Shown here piece by piece: positions 1 through 7,197 of a stretch of 14,801 bases of DNA. Made by a program: the position numbers and the translations under genes. Source of the stretch: Thermoleophilia bacterium (lineage in GTDB: Bacteria > Actinomycetota > Thermoleophilia > Gaiellales > SKUG01); the NCBI GenBank assembly GCA_020438525.1, contig JAGQUL010000054.1, positions 5,219 to 20,019 of the forward strand, written 5' to 3'. How positions within the stretch are numbered: the stretch's first letter is position 1; each line of letters opens with the position of its first letter. The notes below the pieces were generated by a model. That model was not told the DNA's origin and ran no database searches. It saw only the letters and a list, made by a program, of their open reading frames with translations.

Positions 1-128
1 TAGAACGGGTGGCAGCTCGAGCAGATCTCGACGTGGATGTCTTCCTTGGTCGAGCGGGTCTGCACGGTGTTGCCACAGGAGCACACGATGGTCGCTTCGA
101 CGTAATTCGGGTGGATGTCGGTCTTCAT
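1..128 (-). CDS. rpmE: 50S ribosomal protein L31 (5' part, cut by window edge)
   Basis: Reading the minus strand from the ATG at 128-126 gives 42 residues beginning [20 protein letters not shown] and running off the left edge at ...CSSCHPF. This is the N-terminal half of bacterial ribosomal protein L31, a component of the large ribosomal subunit. Cysteines 16, 18, 36 and 39 match the zinc-binding C+ form of L31 (known family feature), so this copy would bind zinc, unlike the zinc-free paralogue. The start is preceded by a weak GGA-type ribosome binding site about 6 nt upstream. It is transcribed away from the CcdA-like gene, with 84 bp between the two starts. In many actinobacteria rpmE lies just beyond hom-thrC-thrB-rho, which fits the threonine genes found here. 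Confidence 0.95.
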   Translation of the reverse strand, partial: MKTDIHPNYVEATIVCSCGNTVQTRSTKEDIHVEICSSCHPF

Positions 129-212
129 GCTTCGTCCGATTCTGGGGGCTGTTCAGGCATGCGGCGCCAGCCGAAGCGGCTGCCGGTTGGGCATCGTATC
201 ATGCTTCGCGCA
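129..212. promoter_or_regulatory. Divergent promoter region between rpmE and the CcdA-like gene
   Basis: This 84-bp gap separates two divergent starts and should carry both promoters. A TANNNT hexamer, TATCAT, lies at 197-202 on the plus strand, 10 nt before the ATG at 213. On the minus strand the same spot reads TACGAT, also a TANNNT match. The -10 assignments are inference; no convincing -35 boxes are visible. Confidence 0.35.
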
Positions 213-944
213 ATGGACATCGCAGGTCTCCCCATCTTCGCCGCGATCGCGGTCTCCGCAGCGGCCGGCGCGATGTCGTTCCTGTCGCCGTGCGTGGCGC
301 CGCTGCTGCCCGGCTACGTGGCGTTCGTCGGTGGCGCGAGCGCCGACGATTCCGACCATGGCGCGCTGCCTCGCGCGCTTGGATTCGTGGCCGGATTCAT
401 CGTGCTGTTCGCCCTGCTCGGCGCGTCCGCCGCCGCGTTCTCGCGCCAGCTCAACGCGAACCGCGACGTGCTCGAGCTGGTCTGCGGACTGCTGGTCGCG
501 CTGCTCGGCTTGGCGATGGCGTTCGATCGCTCGATCGTCCCCGCATCGCTCGGCGGCCGGCTGCAGCAGCGCAACGCGCGGCTCGGGTCGCCTGCCACCG
601 CACTCGCCGCGATGCCGGTCGGGGCGGCGTTCGCGGTGGCCTGGTCACCGTGCATCGGGCCGGCGCTCGCGGCGATCCTCGCGCTCGCGGCCGGCAGCGC
701 AGATCCCGGGCGCGGCGCGATCCTGCTCGTCGCCTACGGAGTCGGGCTCGGCGTGCCGTTCATCCTCGGCGCGGTCGCACTCGACCGGGTGCACGCGATC
801 TCGTCGCGCGTGCGCGCTCACGCGCGCGGGATCCGGATCACCGGCGGCGTGCTGCTCGTGGTGCTCGGCATCGCGATCGCGACCGGCCTGTTCGGCCAGC
901 TCGCCGCGCACCTCGCCCGCGTCGTGCCCGGCTGGCTGGGCTGA
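213..944 (+). CDS. ccdA: CcdA/DsbD-type membrane thiol-disulfide transport protein
   Basis: This 243-aa polytopic membrane protein belongs to the cytochrome c biogenesis transmembrane (CcdA/DsbD-beta) family, which passes electrons from cytoplasmic thioredoxin across the membrane to extracytoplasmic thiol proteins. The two signature cysteines are in place: C27 in MSFLSPCVAPLLPGY and C147 in AWSPCIGP. Hydrophobic helices lie at about 5-22, 29-41, 55-76, 86-103, 130-161, 168-190 and 208-230. The length is usual for CcdA. The ATG at 213 starts at the first helix; an ATG at 201 (MLRAMDIAG) is the alternative, and no strong ribosome binding site separates them. No thioredoxin-like partner or ResB/CcsB gene lies nearby, so the physiological substrate (cytochrome c, another secreted thiol protein, or general redox maintenance) cannot be told. 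The symbol is given at family level. Confidence 0.85.
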   Translation: MDIAGLPIFAAIAVSAAAGAMSFLSPCVAPLLPGYVAFVGGASADDSDHGALPRALGFVAGFIVLFALLGASAAAFSRQLNANRDVLELVCGLLVALLGLAMAFDRSIVPASLGGRLQQRNARLGSPATALAAMPVGAAFAVAWSPCIGPALAAILALAAGSADPGRGAILLVAYGVGLGVPFILGAVALDRVHAISSRVRAHARGIRITGGVLLVVLGIAIATGLFGQLAAHLARVVPGWLG

Positions 945-963
945 TCCGCACCTCGCCCGACCC

Positions 964-1002
964 GCGCGACGAAGTCGGTCCTCACGCCCGATTTCGTTGC
1001 GC
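964..1002. repeat. Dispersed hairpin element, copy 1
   Basis: Two 17-nt arms (964-980 and 986-1002) can pair around a 5-nt loop, CTCAC. Fourteen of the 17 positions are Watson-Crick, two more become G-U pairs in RNA, and one is mismatched. The element sits 20 bp after the ccdA-like stop and 25 bp before the stop of the convergent gene, so it could act as a bidirectional terminator. No T-tract follows. Its 35-nt core (966-1000) matches the element at 8173-8207 at 25 of 35 positions when one copy is reversed. The perfect 12-mer CGCCCGACCCGC flanks it at 954-965 and 1014-1025. Confidence 0.7.
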
Positions 1003-1026
1003 ACGTGCCTGCACGCCCGACCCGCT

Positions 1027-1479
1027 TCACAGCTTGGGCGCGCGTCGCGCGCTGCGTCGCTCCGGTGGCCGTTCGGCCTCGTAGTCGAGGTCGACCCTGT
1101 CGCCGCTGCGCAGGTTCTCGAGCGGCGCGGGCAGCGGACCCTGCAGCACTGCGCACCCGACCGGTCCGGTCGCCGGTACGCGCCACGGGTTCTGCAGGCC
1201 GAGCAGGCCTTCCTCGAGCCACTCGCGGATCTTCACGTACTCGTCCGGCTCGCGCTCGGCGAGCCACGCCGCATCGCTCCACACGACGATCCGGCGCCAG
1301 TCGGGGCGCTCGGCGAAGCGTTCGACCAGCCGGTCACGCAGCTGCGCGATCACCGCGTCCACGTCGCGCTGGCGGATGCCGGTCAGCTCGAGCAGCTCGA
1401 CGCGCAGGCCGCGCGGGTCCTGGCACAGCTCGATGAAGGTATCCGGCTCGAAGTCGTAGAGGATGGTCGTCGTCGTCAT
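1027..1479 (-). CDS. Unrecognised 150-aa cytoplasmic protein
   Basis: The product begins MTTTTILYDFEPDTFIELCQ and has no signal peptide or membrane segment. It is acidic with predicted alpha/beta character: a hydrophobic strand-like stretch at 5-10, helices at about 40-57 and 80-93, and IVVWSD at 64-69. The C-terminus is a basic tail (RRSARRAPKL), often seen in nucleic-acid-associated proteins, but that alone is no function. I do not recognise the family. The start at 1479 was chosen because the sequence upstream in the same frame is an unconvincing Arg-rich extension covering GC-rich hairpins. A weak GGGAAC lies 11 nt upstream. The gene follows the HTH/LytR_C gene in the same direction, but terminator-like hairpins separate them. 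Coding is supported by strong G/C bias at third positions in this frame. Confidence 0.7.
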   Translation of the reverse strand: MTTTTILYDFEPDTFIELCQDPRGLRVELLELTGIRQRDVDAVIAQLRDRLVERFAERPDWRRIVVWSDAAWLAEREPDEYVKIREWLEEGLLGLQNPWRVPATGPVGCAVLQGPLPAPLENLRSGDRVDLDYEAERPPERRSARRAPKL

Positions 1480-1500
1480 CGATCGATCGTGTTCCCGTTC

Positions 1501-1563
1501 GCGTCGAATCCGACGCGGGGCGGCCCCCCTCCACGACGCGGGCCGCCCCGAGAGGCGGCCCGC
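1501..1563 (-). terminator. Cluster of overlapping GC hairpins, probable terminator
   Basis: In the 130-bp gap between two minus-strand genes there is a perfect 10-bp stem (GCGGGCCGCC at 1538-1547 with GGCGGCCCGC at 1554-1563, 6-nt loop). It overlaps an alternative perfect 10-bp stem (GGGGCGGCCC at 1517-1526 with GGGCCGCCCC at 1540-1549). Directly beside these is a 6-bp, 4-nt-loop hairpin at 1501-1516 (GCGTCG/CGACGC). A terminator for the upstream LytR_C gene is the simplest reading, although no U-run follows. The two long stems exclude each other because both use 1540-1547. Confidence 0.55.
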
Positions 1564-1609
1564 TGTTGGGGGAATCACACGCGCGGCGGGTGCCGCGCAT
1601 CGCGCTCGA

Positions 1610-2968
1610 TCAGGTGACGATCACCGTGACGCGTCGCGTGGAACCGGGCGCCTCGGCGAGCGAGGAGATCCCGGTCCTGCGGGCGAGCGCGCGTGCCTCG
1701 CGGGCCATGCCCTTGGGGTAGATGATGCGGGCGCCGGCGTAGTCGGTCTTGGAGTTGGTGACCTCGCCGATGTGGTAGCCGGCGGCCGTGAGCTTGTCGG
1801 CGACCGTCTTGGCCTTGCCCTTCTGCGAGCCGGCGTTGTACACGTCGACGTTGATCTTCGCGGGCGGCAGCATCGCCTTGCTCGCGGCGGGCGTGGCTGC
1901 CTTCGTGTCGGCGGCGGTGTCGGCCTTCTGCGCCGCGGTCGTGGCGGCGGTGGTGTCGGGGCGACCCGGGCCGGCGTTGTCGTTGCCGCCGAGCGCTCCG
2001 CCGAGCGCCACCACGATCGCGATCAGGATCGCACCCGCGCCGATCGCGACGATCAGCGTGGCGTGCTCGCTGCGTCGCAGCTTCTCGCGCCCCTGCCGCG
2101 CGAGCTCGGATGCGCGGACGCTCAGCTCGCGCGTTCGGTCGGCGACCGCGTCTGCACGATCGCTGCCGATGATCCGCTCCAGCGCCGCATGCGACGACGC
2201 GCCGACGCGCGCCATGATGCCTTCGCCGTCGACGCGCGAGCGGCGTGCGGGGGAGAAGCTGTCCTCCTCGTAGTCGTCGACCCACGCCTCGAGCTCGCCG
2301 GTGTTGCCGGTGCCGTGCTCCCACGGCGCGTCGGGGCCGAATGCCTCGTCGAGGTGCAGCTCGCCGGATGCCGCGACCGCCTGCTCGGGGGTGGGCCCGT
2401 TCGGCACCGCCGGCATCTCGGGCAGCTCGGGCAGGTCGATCTCGAGCTCGAACGCGGCGTCGGCTGCGACTGCGGCGTCGGCTGCTGCGGCTGCGCCGGC
2501 GAGCAGGTCCTGCGACAGCGGAGCATCGACCCCTGCAGCGTCGAGCTGGTCGTCGTCGCCATCCTCTGCGGCCGGGGGCACGGCGATCGGCGGGGTCGCG
2601 ACAATGTCCGGGCGATCCGCGATGCGGGCGCTTCGCTCCTGCACGGCGCCGGAGAATGCGCCGTTCGGGCGTGCGGCAGTCGCAGGCGTCGCGGGCGTGT
2701 CGGGCAGTTCGGCGACCGCTGCCTCGCGGCCGACGGTGCGGTCGAGCAGCGCCATCGCCTCGTCACGACCGATGCCCATCGACGCGCCGTACACCACGGC
2801 GGCGGCGATCATCTCGTCGACGCTGTCGAACGCGCCGGGGTCGCCGGACTCGAGCGCCTCGGCCTGCGCGACTGGCAGTCCACAGTTCATCGCCACGCTG
2901 ACGAGGCTTGCGCCGCGCCACTCGCGGGCCGCCTGCAGCGGCGAGGTATCCAGGTCGATCTTGGTCAT
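1610..2968 (-). CDS. Membrane protein with RodZ-like HTH and C-terminal LytR_C domain
   Basis: This 452-aa protein has four parts. Residues 8-75 (LQAAREWRGASLVSVAMNCG onward) resemble the Xre-like HTH_25 domain at the N-terminus of RodZ. Residues 80-300 are a long acidic, Ala/Pro/Asp-rich and probably disordered linker ending in a basic helix. Residues 304-328 are a single membrane segment (TLIVAIGAGAILIAIVVALG). After an Ala/Thr-rich spacer, residues 371-452 (INVDVYNAGSQKGKAKTVAD onward) form a LytR_C domain, found at the C-terminus of LytR-CpsA-Psr cell-wall ligases. By topology the HTH would be cytoplasmic and LytR_C outside. A role linking the cell surface to an intracellular or cytoskeletal partner is inferred; the catalytic LCP domain is absent. 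The start is supported by AAGGGGAAG (2976-2984), 7 nt upstream. It is divergent from hom across 168 bp. Confidence 0.8.
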   Translation of the reverse strand: MTKIDLDTSPLQAAREWRGASLVSVAMNCGLPVAQAEALESGDPGAFDSVDEMIAAAVVYGASMGIGRDEAMALLDRTVGREAAVAELPDTPATPATAARPNGAFSGAVQERSARIADRPDIVATPPIAVPPAAEDGDDDQLDAAGVDAPLSQDLLAGAAAAADAAVAADAAFELEIDLPELPEMPAVPNGPTPEQAVAASGELHLDEAFGPDAPWEHGTGNTGELEAWVDDYEEDSFSPARRSRVDGEGIMARVGASSHAALERIIGSDRADAVADRTRELSVRASELARQGREKLRRSEHATLIVAIGAGAILIAIVVALGGALGGNDNAGPGRPDTTAATTAAQKADTAADTKAATPAASKAMLPPAKINVDVYNAGSQKGKAKTVADKLTAAGYHIGEVTNSKTDYAGARIIYPKGMAREARALARRTGISSLAEAPGSTRRVTVIVT

Positions 2969-3060
2969 GGTCGTGCTTCCCCTTGTGGTGCGATGGTGCG
3001 CGCTGTGCGACCAACTGCGTCCGATGGCTCGTCTATGCGTTCGGGGGCACCGGGCCGGTC

Positions 3061-3081
3061 TCCTGCAAGCGAAATGCAGGA
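3061..3081. promoter_or_regulatory. Perfect 7-bp inverted repeat upstream of hom
   Basis: TCCTGCA (3061-3067) and TGCAGGA (3075-3081) form a perfect inverted repeat around a 7-nt AGCGAAA spacer, 55 bp before the hom start in the 168-bp divergent region. It could be an operator for a dimeric regulator or a small leader hairpin; the sequence does not decide. Apart from this, and the ribosome binding sites of both genes, I see no clear promoter boxes in the gap. Confidence 0.4.
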
Positions 3082-3136
3082 AATTCGTCGGCGTGATGCG
3101 GGTTTGACGGGGCGCGACCGTGGGAAGGTGCGTGCG

Positions 3137-4477
3137 ATGAATCATGGCGCTGCGACCGCCCCCGAGGCGGCACTTTCTGGAGGCGACGACGACCGGGCGC
3201 GCCCGGTGCGGGTCGCGTTGCTCGGTGCCGGGACCGTGGGTGGCTCGCTCGCGCTGCTGCTCGCCGAGCACCGCGAGCACGTGCGGCTCGCGACGGGTCG
3301 CGACGTCGAGGTCTGCGCAGTGCTCGTGCGCGACGCGAGCGTGCCGCGCGAGGGTCTGGGGGCCGGCGCGCCGCTCGTCGACTCGATCGAGGGCGTGCTG
3401 GCAGCGGCGCCCGACGTGGTGTGCGAGGCGATGGGCGGGCTCGAGCCGACGCGCGAGTACCTGCTGACCCTGCTCGATCGCGGGATCGCGGTGGTCACGG
3501 CAAACAAGCAGCTCGTAGCGCGACACGGCACCGAGCTGTTCGCGCGGGCCGAGGCGGGCGGCGCGCAGCTGCGCTTCGAGGCAAGCGTGTGCGGTGCGGT
3601 GCCGATCGTGCGGATGCTGCGCGAGAGCCTGGCGGCGACGCGGATCGAGCGGCTGCTCGGGATCCTCAACGGCACGACCAACTACATGTTGAGCGCGATG
3701 ACCGCGCACGGGCAGGACTACGCCGACGCGCTGTCGGATGCGCAGCGGCTCGGCTATGCGGAGCCGGATCCGACCGAGGACGTGGAAGGAATCGACGCCG
3801 CGGCGAAGCTCGCGATCCTCGCCGGGATCGCGTTCGGCACGACGGTGGACGTGGCGGACGTTCGCACGACCGGGATCTCGGGCGTGAGCGCTGCCGACGT
3901 GGCGCACGCCGACGTGCTCGGGTGCCGGATCAAGCTGATCGCACGGGCGGAGCGGCTGGCGAACGCGGGCGGCGGGTCGAGCGTGTCGCTCGACGTCACG
4001 CCGATGCTCGTGCCGGAGTCGCATCCGCTTGCTTCGATCGGCGGCGCGACGAACGCGGTGCTCGTGGACGGCGCGCCGTTCGGGCGGCTGGTCGTGCAGG
4101 GCGCGGGCGCGGGTGGTCCAGAGACTGCATCCGCGATGGCCGGCGACCTGGTCAGCGTGATGGGCAGCGAGCCGAGCTTCCTCACCAGCGATCCGCACGT
4201 CGCGCACATGCCGGTCGCATCCAAGGACGCGCGCAGCGAGCGACACTACGTGCGCATGCAGGTGGCAGACCAGCCGGGCGTGCTCGCGGCGGTCGCGGGG
4301 GCGCTCGCCGGCAGCGGCATCTCGATCGAGCGCGTGCTGCAGCAGCGCGCAGAGGCGAGCGGCGAGGCCACGCTCGTAGTGACCACGCATCCGTGCGCAC
4401 CGGGCGACCTCGACGCCGCGCTCGCGAACGTCACGAGCACCGATCGCACCGTTCTGCCGATGCTCGACGCGGACTGA
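3137..4477 (+). CDS. hom: Homoserine dehydrogenase with ACT domain
   Basis: This 446-aa enzyme reduces L-aspartate-4-semialdehyde to homoserine with NAD(P)H, the branch point to threonine and methionine. The Rossmann nucleotide-binding loop is VALLGAGTVGG at 26-36. The family signature is GILNGTTNYML at 175-185, followed by GYAEPDPTEDVEGIDAAAKL at 206-225, which carries the catalytic Asp220 and Lys224. An ACT domain spans about 370-446 (YVRMQVADQPGVLAAVAGAL), consistent with feedback control by threonine as known for this long form. The length is typical of monofunctional Hom with ACT. The start is fixed by GGGAAGG at 3122-3128, 8 nt upstream. The first 22 residues are an extra polar extension. 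It is separated from its pathway partners thrC and thrB by a convergent aminotransferase gene, so it should be transcribed on its own. Confidence 0.97.
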   Translation: MNHGAATAPEAALSGGDDDRARPVRVALLGAGTVGGSLALLLAEHREHVRLATGRDVEVCAVLVRDASVPREGLGAGAPLVDSIEGVLAAAPDVVCEAMGGLEPTREYLLTLLDRGIAVVTANKQLVARHGTELFARAEAGGAQLRFEASVCGAVPIVRMLRESLAATRIERLLGILNGTTNYMLSAMTAHGQDYADALSDAQRLGYAEPDPTEDVEGIDAAAKLAILAGIAFGTTVDVADVRTTGISGVSAADVAHADVLGCRIKLIARAERLANAGGGSSVSLDVTPMLVPESHPLASIGGATNAVLVDGAPFGRLVVQGAGAGGPETASAMAGDLVSVMGSEPSFLTSDPHVAHMPVASKDARSERHYVRMQVADQPGVLAAVAGALAGSGISIERVLQQRAEASGEATLVVTTHPCAPGDLDAALANVTSTDRTVLPMLDAD

Positions 4478-4488
4478 CCCGCGCGGCG

Positions 4489-4506
4489 CGCGGCGGTCGA
4501 GCCGCG
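4489..4506 (+). terminator. Short hairpin after hom
   Basis: CGCGGC and GCCGCG pair around the 6-nt loop GGTCGA, 11 bp after the hom stop. There is no T-tract. It could be the hom terminator, but in DNA this GC-rich a 6-bp stem is weak evidence. Confidence 0.3.
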
Positions 4507-4560
4507 ATCGATCAGTCGGTGGCGGGACCGGTGATCGTGCCGAGGTCCGCGCCGCTCACC

Positions 4561-4730
4561 CGACCGATCCGGATCCAGCGCGAAACACCACCCCTCGATC
4601 CGGACGAGTGGCGCACCCGCGAGCGACCGATCCGGATCCAGCGCGAAACACCACCCCTCGATCCGGACGAGTGGCGCACCCGCGAGCGACCGATCCGGAT
4701 CCCGCGCGAAACACCACCCCTCGATCCGGA
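4561..4730. repeat. 63-bp tandem direct repeat, 2.7 copies
   Basis: Two identical 63-bp units occupy 4561-4623 and 4624-4686. A third, partial copy (first 44 bp) occupies 4687-4730 with one A-to-C change at unit position 17. Each unit carries the palindrome GATCCGGATC and a second GATCCGGA 21 bp further on, so TCCGGATC and GATCCGGA can pair as an 8-bp stem (9 bp in the third copy) with a 21-nt loop. The array fills the convergent gap between hom and the aminotransferase and ends 4 bp before the latter's stop codon. It is open in several frames because the period is a multiple of three, but it lacks a start or any coding context, so I treat it as non-coding. Confidence 0.95.
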
Positions 4731-4734
4731 TGCG

Positions 4735-5958
4735 TCAGGCGCCGAGCACCTCGCGCGCGATCTCCGCGACCACCGCGGCGCGGCGACGCAGGCGGTCGAG
4801 GTCGAGCGTCGGGTGCACCTCGAACATCAGGCTGGTGCGGCCGAGCTCGTGCGCGACCGGCAGCGGGGCGACGTGCAGGTCGGCGAACGCGCCTTCCCTG
4901 TACTCCTCCGACCCCGATCCGCTGAACGCCCGGATCCCTCGCTCGCTCGCGCGCCGCAGGATCTCGTCGCGCTGCTGCTGTGCGCGGTCGAGGTCGCCGT
5001 CTGCCGCCTCGACGTAGCAGTACCACTTGTACTCGGCGTGCACGGTGCCGGCTTCGCTCGGCACCGGAGCGCGCAGCCCCTCCACCGCGCCGACGTGCTC
5101 GCGCCAGATGTCGGCGCGCTCGGCCCGCGCAGCGCGCCACGCCGGCAGCTTCGCGAGCTGCAGCAGCCCGATCGCCGCGCTCGTCTCGAGCATGCGCCAG
5201 TTCGTTCCGATCGCGTCGTGCAGGTAGCGGAACCCCTGCCCGGGTGCGGGCGCGGTGATCTTGGCGCGGTTCTTGCCGTGGTCCTTGAACGACCACGCCC
5301 ACTCGAAGTCGGCGTCGTGCTGGAACGACGTGAGCCCGCCCTCGCCACCCGTGGTGATTATCTTGTCCTGGCAGAACGAGAACGCTGCCGCATCCCCGAA
5401 CGTTCCGATCTTCCGCCCGCCGATCTCCGCGCCGTGTGCCTGCGCGCAGTCCTCGAGCACCTTCAGGTCGTACTCGCGCGCGAGCTCCATGATGCCGGGC
5501 ATGTCGCACGGCCAGCCGGCAAGGTGCACCGGGATGATCGCCTTGGTGCGCGGCGTGACCACTGCACGGATCGTCTCCGTCGTGACGTTGCCGCTGTCGC
5601 GGTCCACGTCGGCGAACACCGGCGTGGCACCCACGAGCCGCACGCACGAGGCGCTCGCCACGAACGTACGAGGGGTGACGACAACCTCGTCGCCCGGTCC
5701 GATCCCCCACGCCCGCAGCGCGAGCTCGAGCGCCACCGATCCGTTCGCAAGCGCGATCGATCGGCCCGAGCCCAGGTAGTCGTCGTACGCCTCCTGGAAG
5801 GCCACGACCTTCGTGCCGGTCCACTGGTTGACCTTGCCGCTGCGCAGCACCTCCGTGACCGCGTCGACCTCGTCGCTCGCGTAGAACGGCCAGTGCTCCT
5901 GCGGCAGCACGGCAAGGTCGTCGGCGGTGAATGCGGCGGAGGCGTCGGTCGTGGTCAT
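4735..5958 (-). CDS. DegT/DnrJ/EryC1/StrS family PLP-dependent aminotransferase
   Basis: This 407-aa protein has the fold-type I sugar aminotransferase signatures. Residues 24-54 (PFYASDEVDAVTEVLRSGKV onward) match the family N-terminus; ALANGSVALELALRAWGIGP is at 69-88 and TPRTFVASASCV at 95-106. VLEDCAQAHGA at 167-177 carries the PLP-ring Asp170, and FSFCQDKIITTGGEGG at 193-208 carries the Schiff-base Lys199. Family members transfer an amino group from glutamate or glutamine to keto-sugar nucleotides used in surface glycans; a few act on scyllo-inosose or other substrates. The exact substrate cannot be told here because no glycan genes flank it. It is antiparallel to hom and thrC and is divergent from thrC across 58 bp. 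The start at 5958 is supported by TAGTGT placed 7 nt upstream, a leaderless-type promoter. Confidence 0.92.
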   Translation of the reverse strand: MTTTDASAAFTADDLAVLPQEHWPFYASDEVDAVTEVLRSGKVNQWTGTKVVAFQEAYDDYLGSGRSIALANGSVALELALRAWGIGPGDEVVVTPRTFVASASCVRLVGATPVFADVDRDSGNVTTETIRAVVTPRTKAIIPVHLAGWPCDMPGIMELAREYDLKVLEDCAQAHGAEIGGRKIGTFGDAAAFSFCQDKIITTGGEGGLTSFQHDADFEWAWSFKDHGKNRAKITAPAPGQGFRYLHDAIGTNWRMLETSAAIGLLQLAKLPAWRAARAERADIWREHVGAVEGLRAPVPSEAGTVHAEYKWYCYVEAADGDLDRAQQQRDEILRRASERGIRAFSGSGSEEYREGAFADLHVAPLPVAHELGRTSLMFEVHPTLDLDRLRRRAAVVAEIAREVLGA

Positions 5959-5965
5959 GGCGCCA

Positions 5966-5971
5966 ACACTA
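5966..5971 (-). promoter_or_regulatory. Putative -10 box for leaderless aminotransferase mRNA
   Basis: On the minus strand TAGTGT (TANNNT) is followed by exactly 7 nt and then the ATG at 5958, with no ribosome binding site between. This is the geometry known for leaderless transcripts in actinobacteria. A -35 box is not evident. Confidence 0.5.
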
Positions 5972-6016
5972 CCGCGCGGGGTTCGCCGCCCGCGCCGCCG
6001 GGGAACGCTCACGCCC

Positions 6017-7108
6017 ATGACGAGCCCGAGCACCACTGCACCCGCCACCCCGCGCGGCGCCGGCCTGATCGAGCGCTGGCACCAGCACCTCGACGTGACC
6101 GACGACACGCCCCGCATCACGATCGGCGAGGGTGGCACGCCGCTCGTCAACGCGCGCCGCCTCGGCGAGCGCCTGGGCGTGGAGCTGCACCTCAAGCTCG
6201 AGCTGGCCAATCCGACCGGCTCGTTCAAGGACCGCGGGATGTGCGTCGCCGTGGCCCGCGCGATGCAGGATGGTGCGACGACGCTGATCTGCGCGTCGAC
6301 CGGCAACACGAGCGCCTCGGCCGCTGCGTTCGCCGCCGCTGCGGGCCTCAAGTGCGTCGTGGTGGTGCCGAGCGGCAAGATCGCCGCCGGCAAGCTGCTG
6401 CAGGCCCAGGTCGCCGGAGCACTGGTCGTGCAGATCGACGGCAGCTTCGACGACGGCCTCGTCGCGGTTCGCGAGCTGGGTCAGCGCCCGGGGATGGCGC
6501 TCGTCAACAGCGTGAACCCGTACCGGATCGAGGGCCAGAAGACCGGCGCGTGGGAGGTCTGCGAGGACCTCGGCATGCAGCCGCCCGACTGGCTCTGCAT
6601 CCCGGTCGGAAACGCCGGCAACATCACCGCCTACTGGCGCGGGTTCCGCGAGTGGCACGAGCGTGGGCTCATCGATCGCCTCCCTCGCCTGCTCGGGGTG
6701 CAGGCAGCAGGCGCCGCGCCGCTCGTCGATGGCGCACCCGTCGAGCACCCGGAGACGATCGCCACGGCCATCCGGATCGGCAAGCCGGCGCGCGGCGACC
6801 AGGCGCTCGCCGCGATCGCGGAGTCGAACGGGCGGATCATGAAGCGCAGCGACGAGCAGCTGCTCGAGGCGTATGCAGCGCTGCCGGCGCAGGCCGGGAT
6901 CTTCTGCGAGCCCGCATCGGCGATCTCGGTCGCCGGCCTCATGGCCGCGCTCGACGACGGCACGATCGAGCCCGGCTCGCGCGTCGCCTGCGTGCTCACG
7001 GGCCATGGGCTCAAGGATCCCGACACGGCCGGCCAGGTCGTCGTCCCTCCGGTGCACTGTGCGCCGACCGCAGATGCGATCGCCGCGGCGATCGACGCTG
7101 CCGACTGA
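6017..7108 (+). CDS. thrC: Threonine synthase
   Basis: This 363-aa PLP enzyme converts O-phospho-L-homoserine to L-threonine and phosphate, the last step of threonine synthesis, in the cytoplasm. The Schiff-base lysine is K71 in LANPTGSFKDRGM (63-75). The asparagine-containing loop ASTGNTSASAAAFA is at 93-106. The PLP-phosphate loop is PVGNAGNITAYW at 196-207, and EPASAISVAG is at 298-307. The length fits the short, actinobacterial/Bacillus-type ThrC rather than the longer enterobacterial or fungal form. The start at 6017 fits the conserved length; GGGGAA at 6000-6005 is a weak and rather distant ribosome binding site. It is followed after 136 bp by thrB in the same direction, with a strong inverted repeat in between, so the two may be independently controlled. 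Confidence 0.97.
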   Translation: MTSPSTTAPATPRGAGLIERWHQHLDVTDDTPRITIGEGGTPLVNARRLGERLGVELHLKLELANPTGSFKDRGMCVAVARAMQDGATTLICASTGNTSASAAAFAAAAGLKCVVVVPSGKIAAGKLLQAQVAGALVVQIDGSFDDGLVAVRELGQRPGMALVNSVNPYRIEGQKTGAWEVCEDLGMQPPDWLCIPVGNAGNITAYWRGFREWHERGLIDRLPRLLGVQAAGAAPLVDGAPVEHPETIATAIRIGKPARGDQALAAIAESNGRIMKRSDEQLLEAYAALPAQAGIFCEPASAISVAGLMAALDDGTIEPGSRVACVLTGHGLKDPDTAGQVVVPPVHCAPTADAIAAAIDAAD

Positions 7109-7197
7109 CACGTTGCCGACCGACGCGCGGCCCGTGGAATCGTCACCCGTGTCGAGACCGCAGTCGGCATTGCAGGAACATGAGCGCCGCAGTCGCC

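Noticed and set aside
1463..3136. A very long N-terminal extension of the hom frame back to 1463.
   Set aside because: It is antisense to the HTH/LytR_C gene, which has its own ribosome binding site and recognisable domains. The homoserine dehydrogenase fold starts at about residue 24 from the ATG at 3137.
4561..4730. CRISPR array, considered because of the regular direct repeats.
   Set aside because: The units are contiguous 63-bp tandem copies with no unique spacers, and no cas genes are present.
4561..4733. Repeat peptide RPIRIQRETPPLDPDEWRTRE from the 63-bp array, read as a possible repeat protein.
   Set aside because: The period is divisible by three, so several frames stay open automatically. 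There is no start codon with a ribosome binding site, and the frame runs on into the antisense of the aminotransferase gene.
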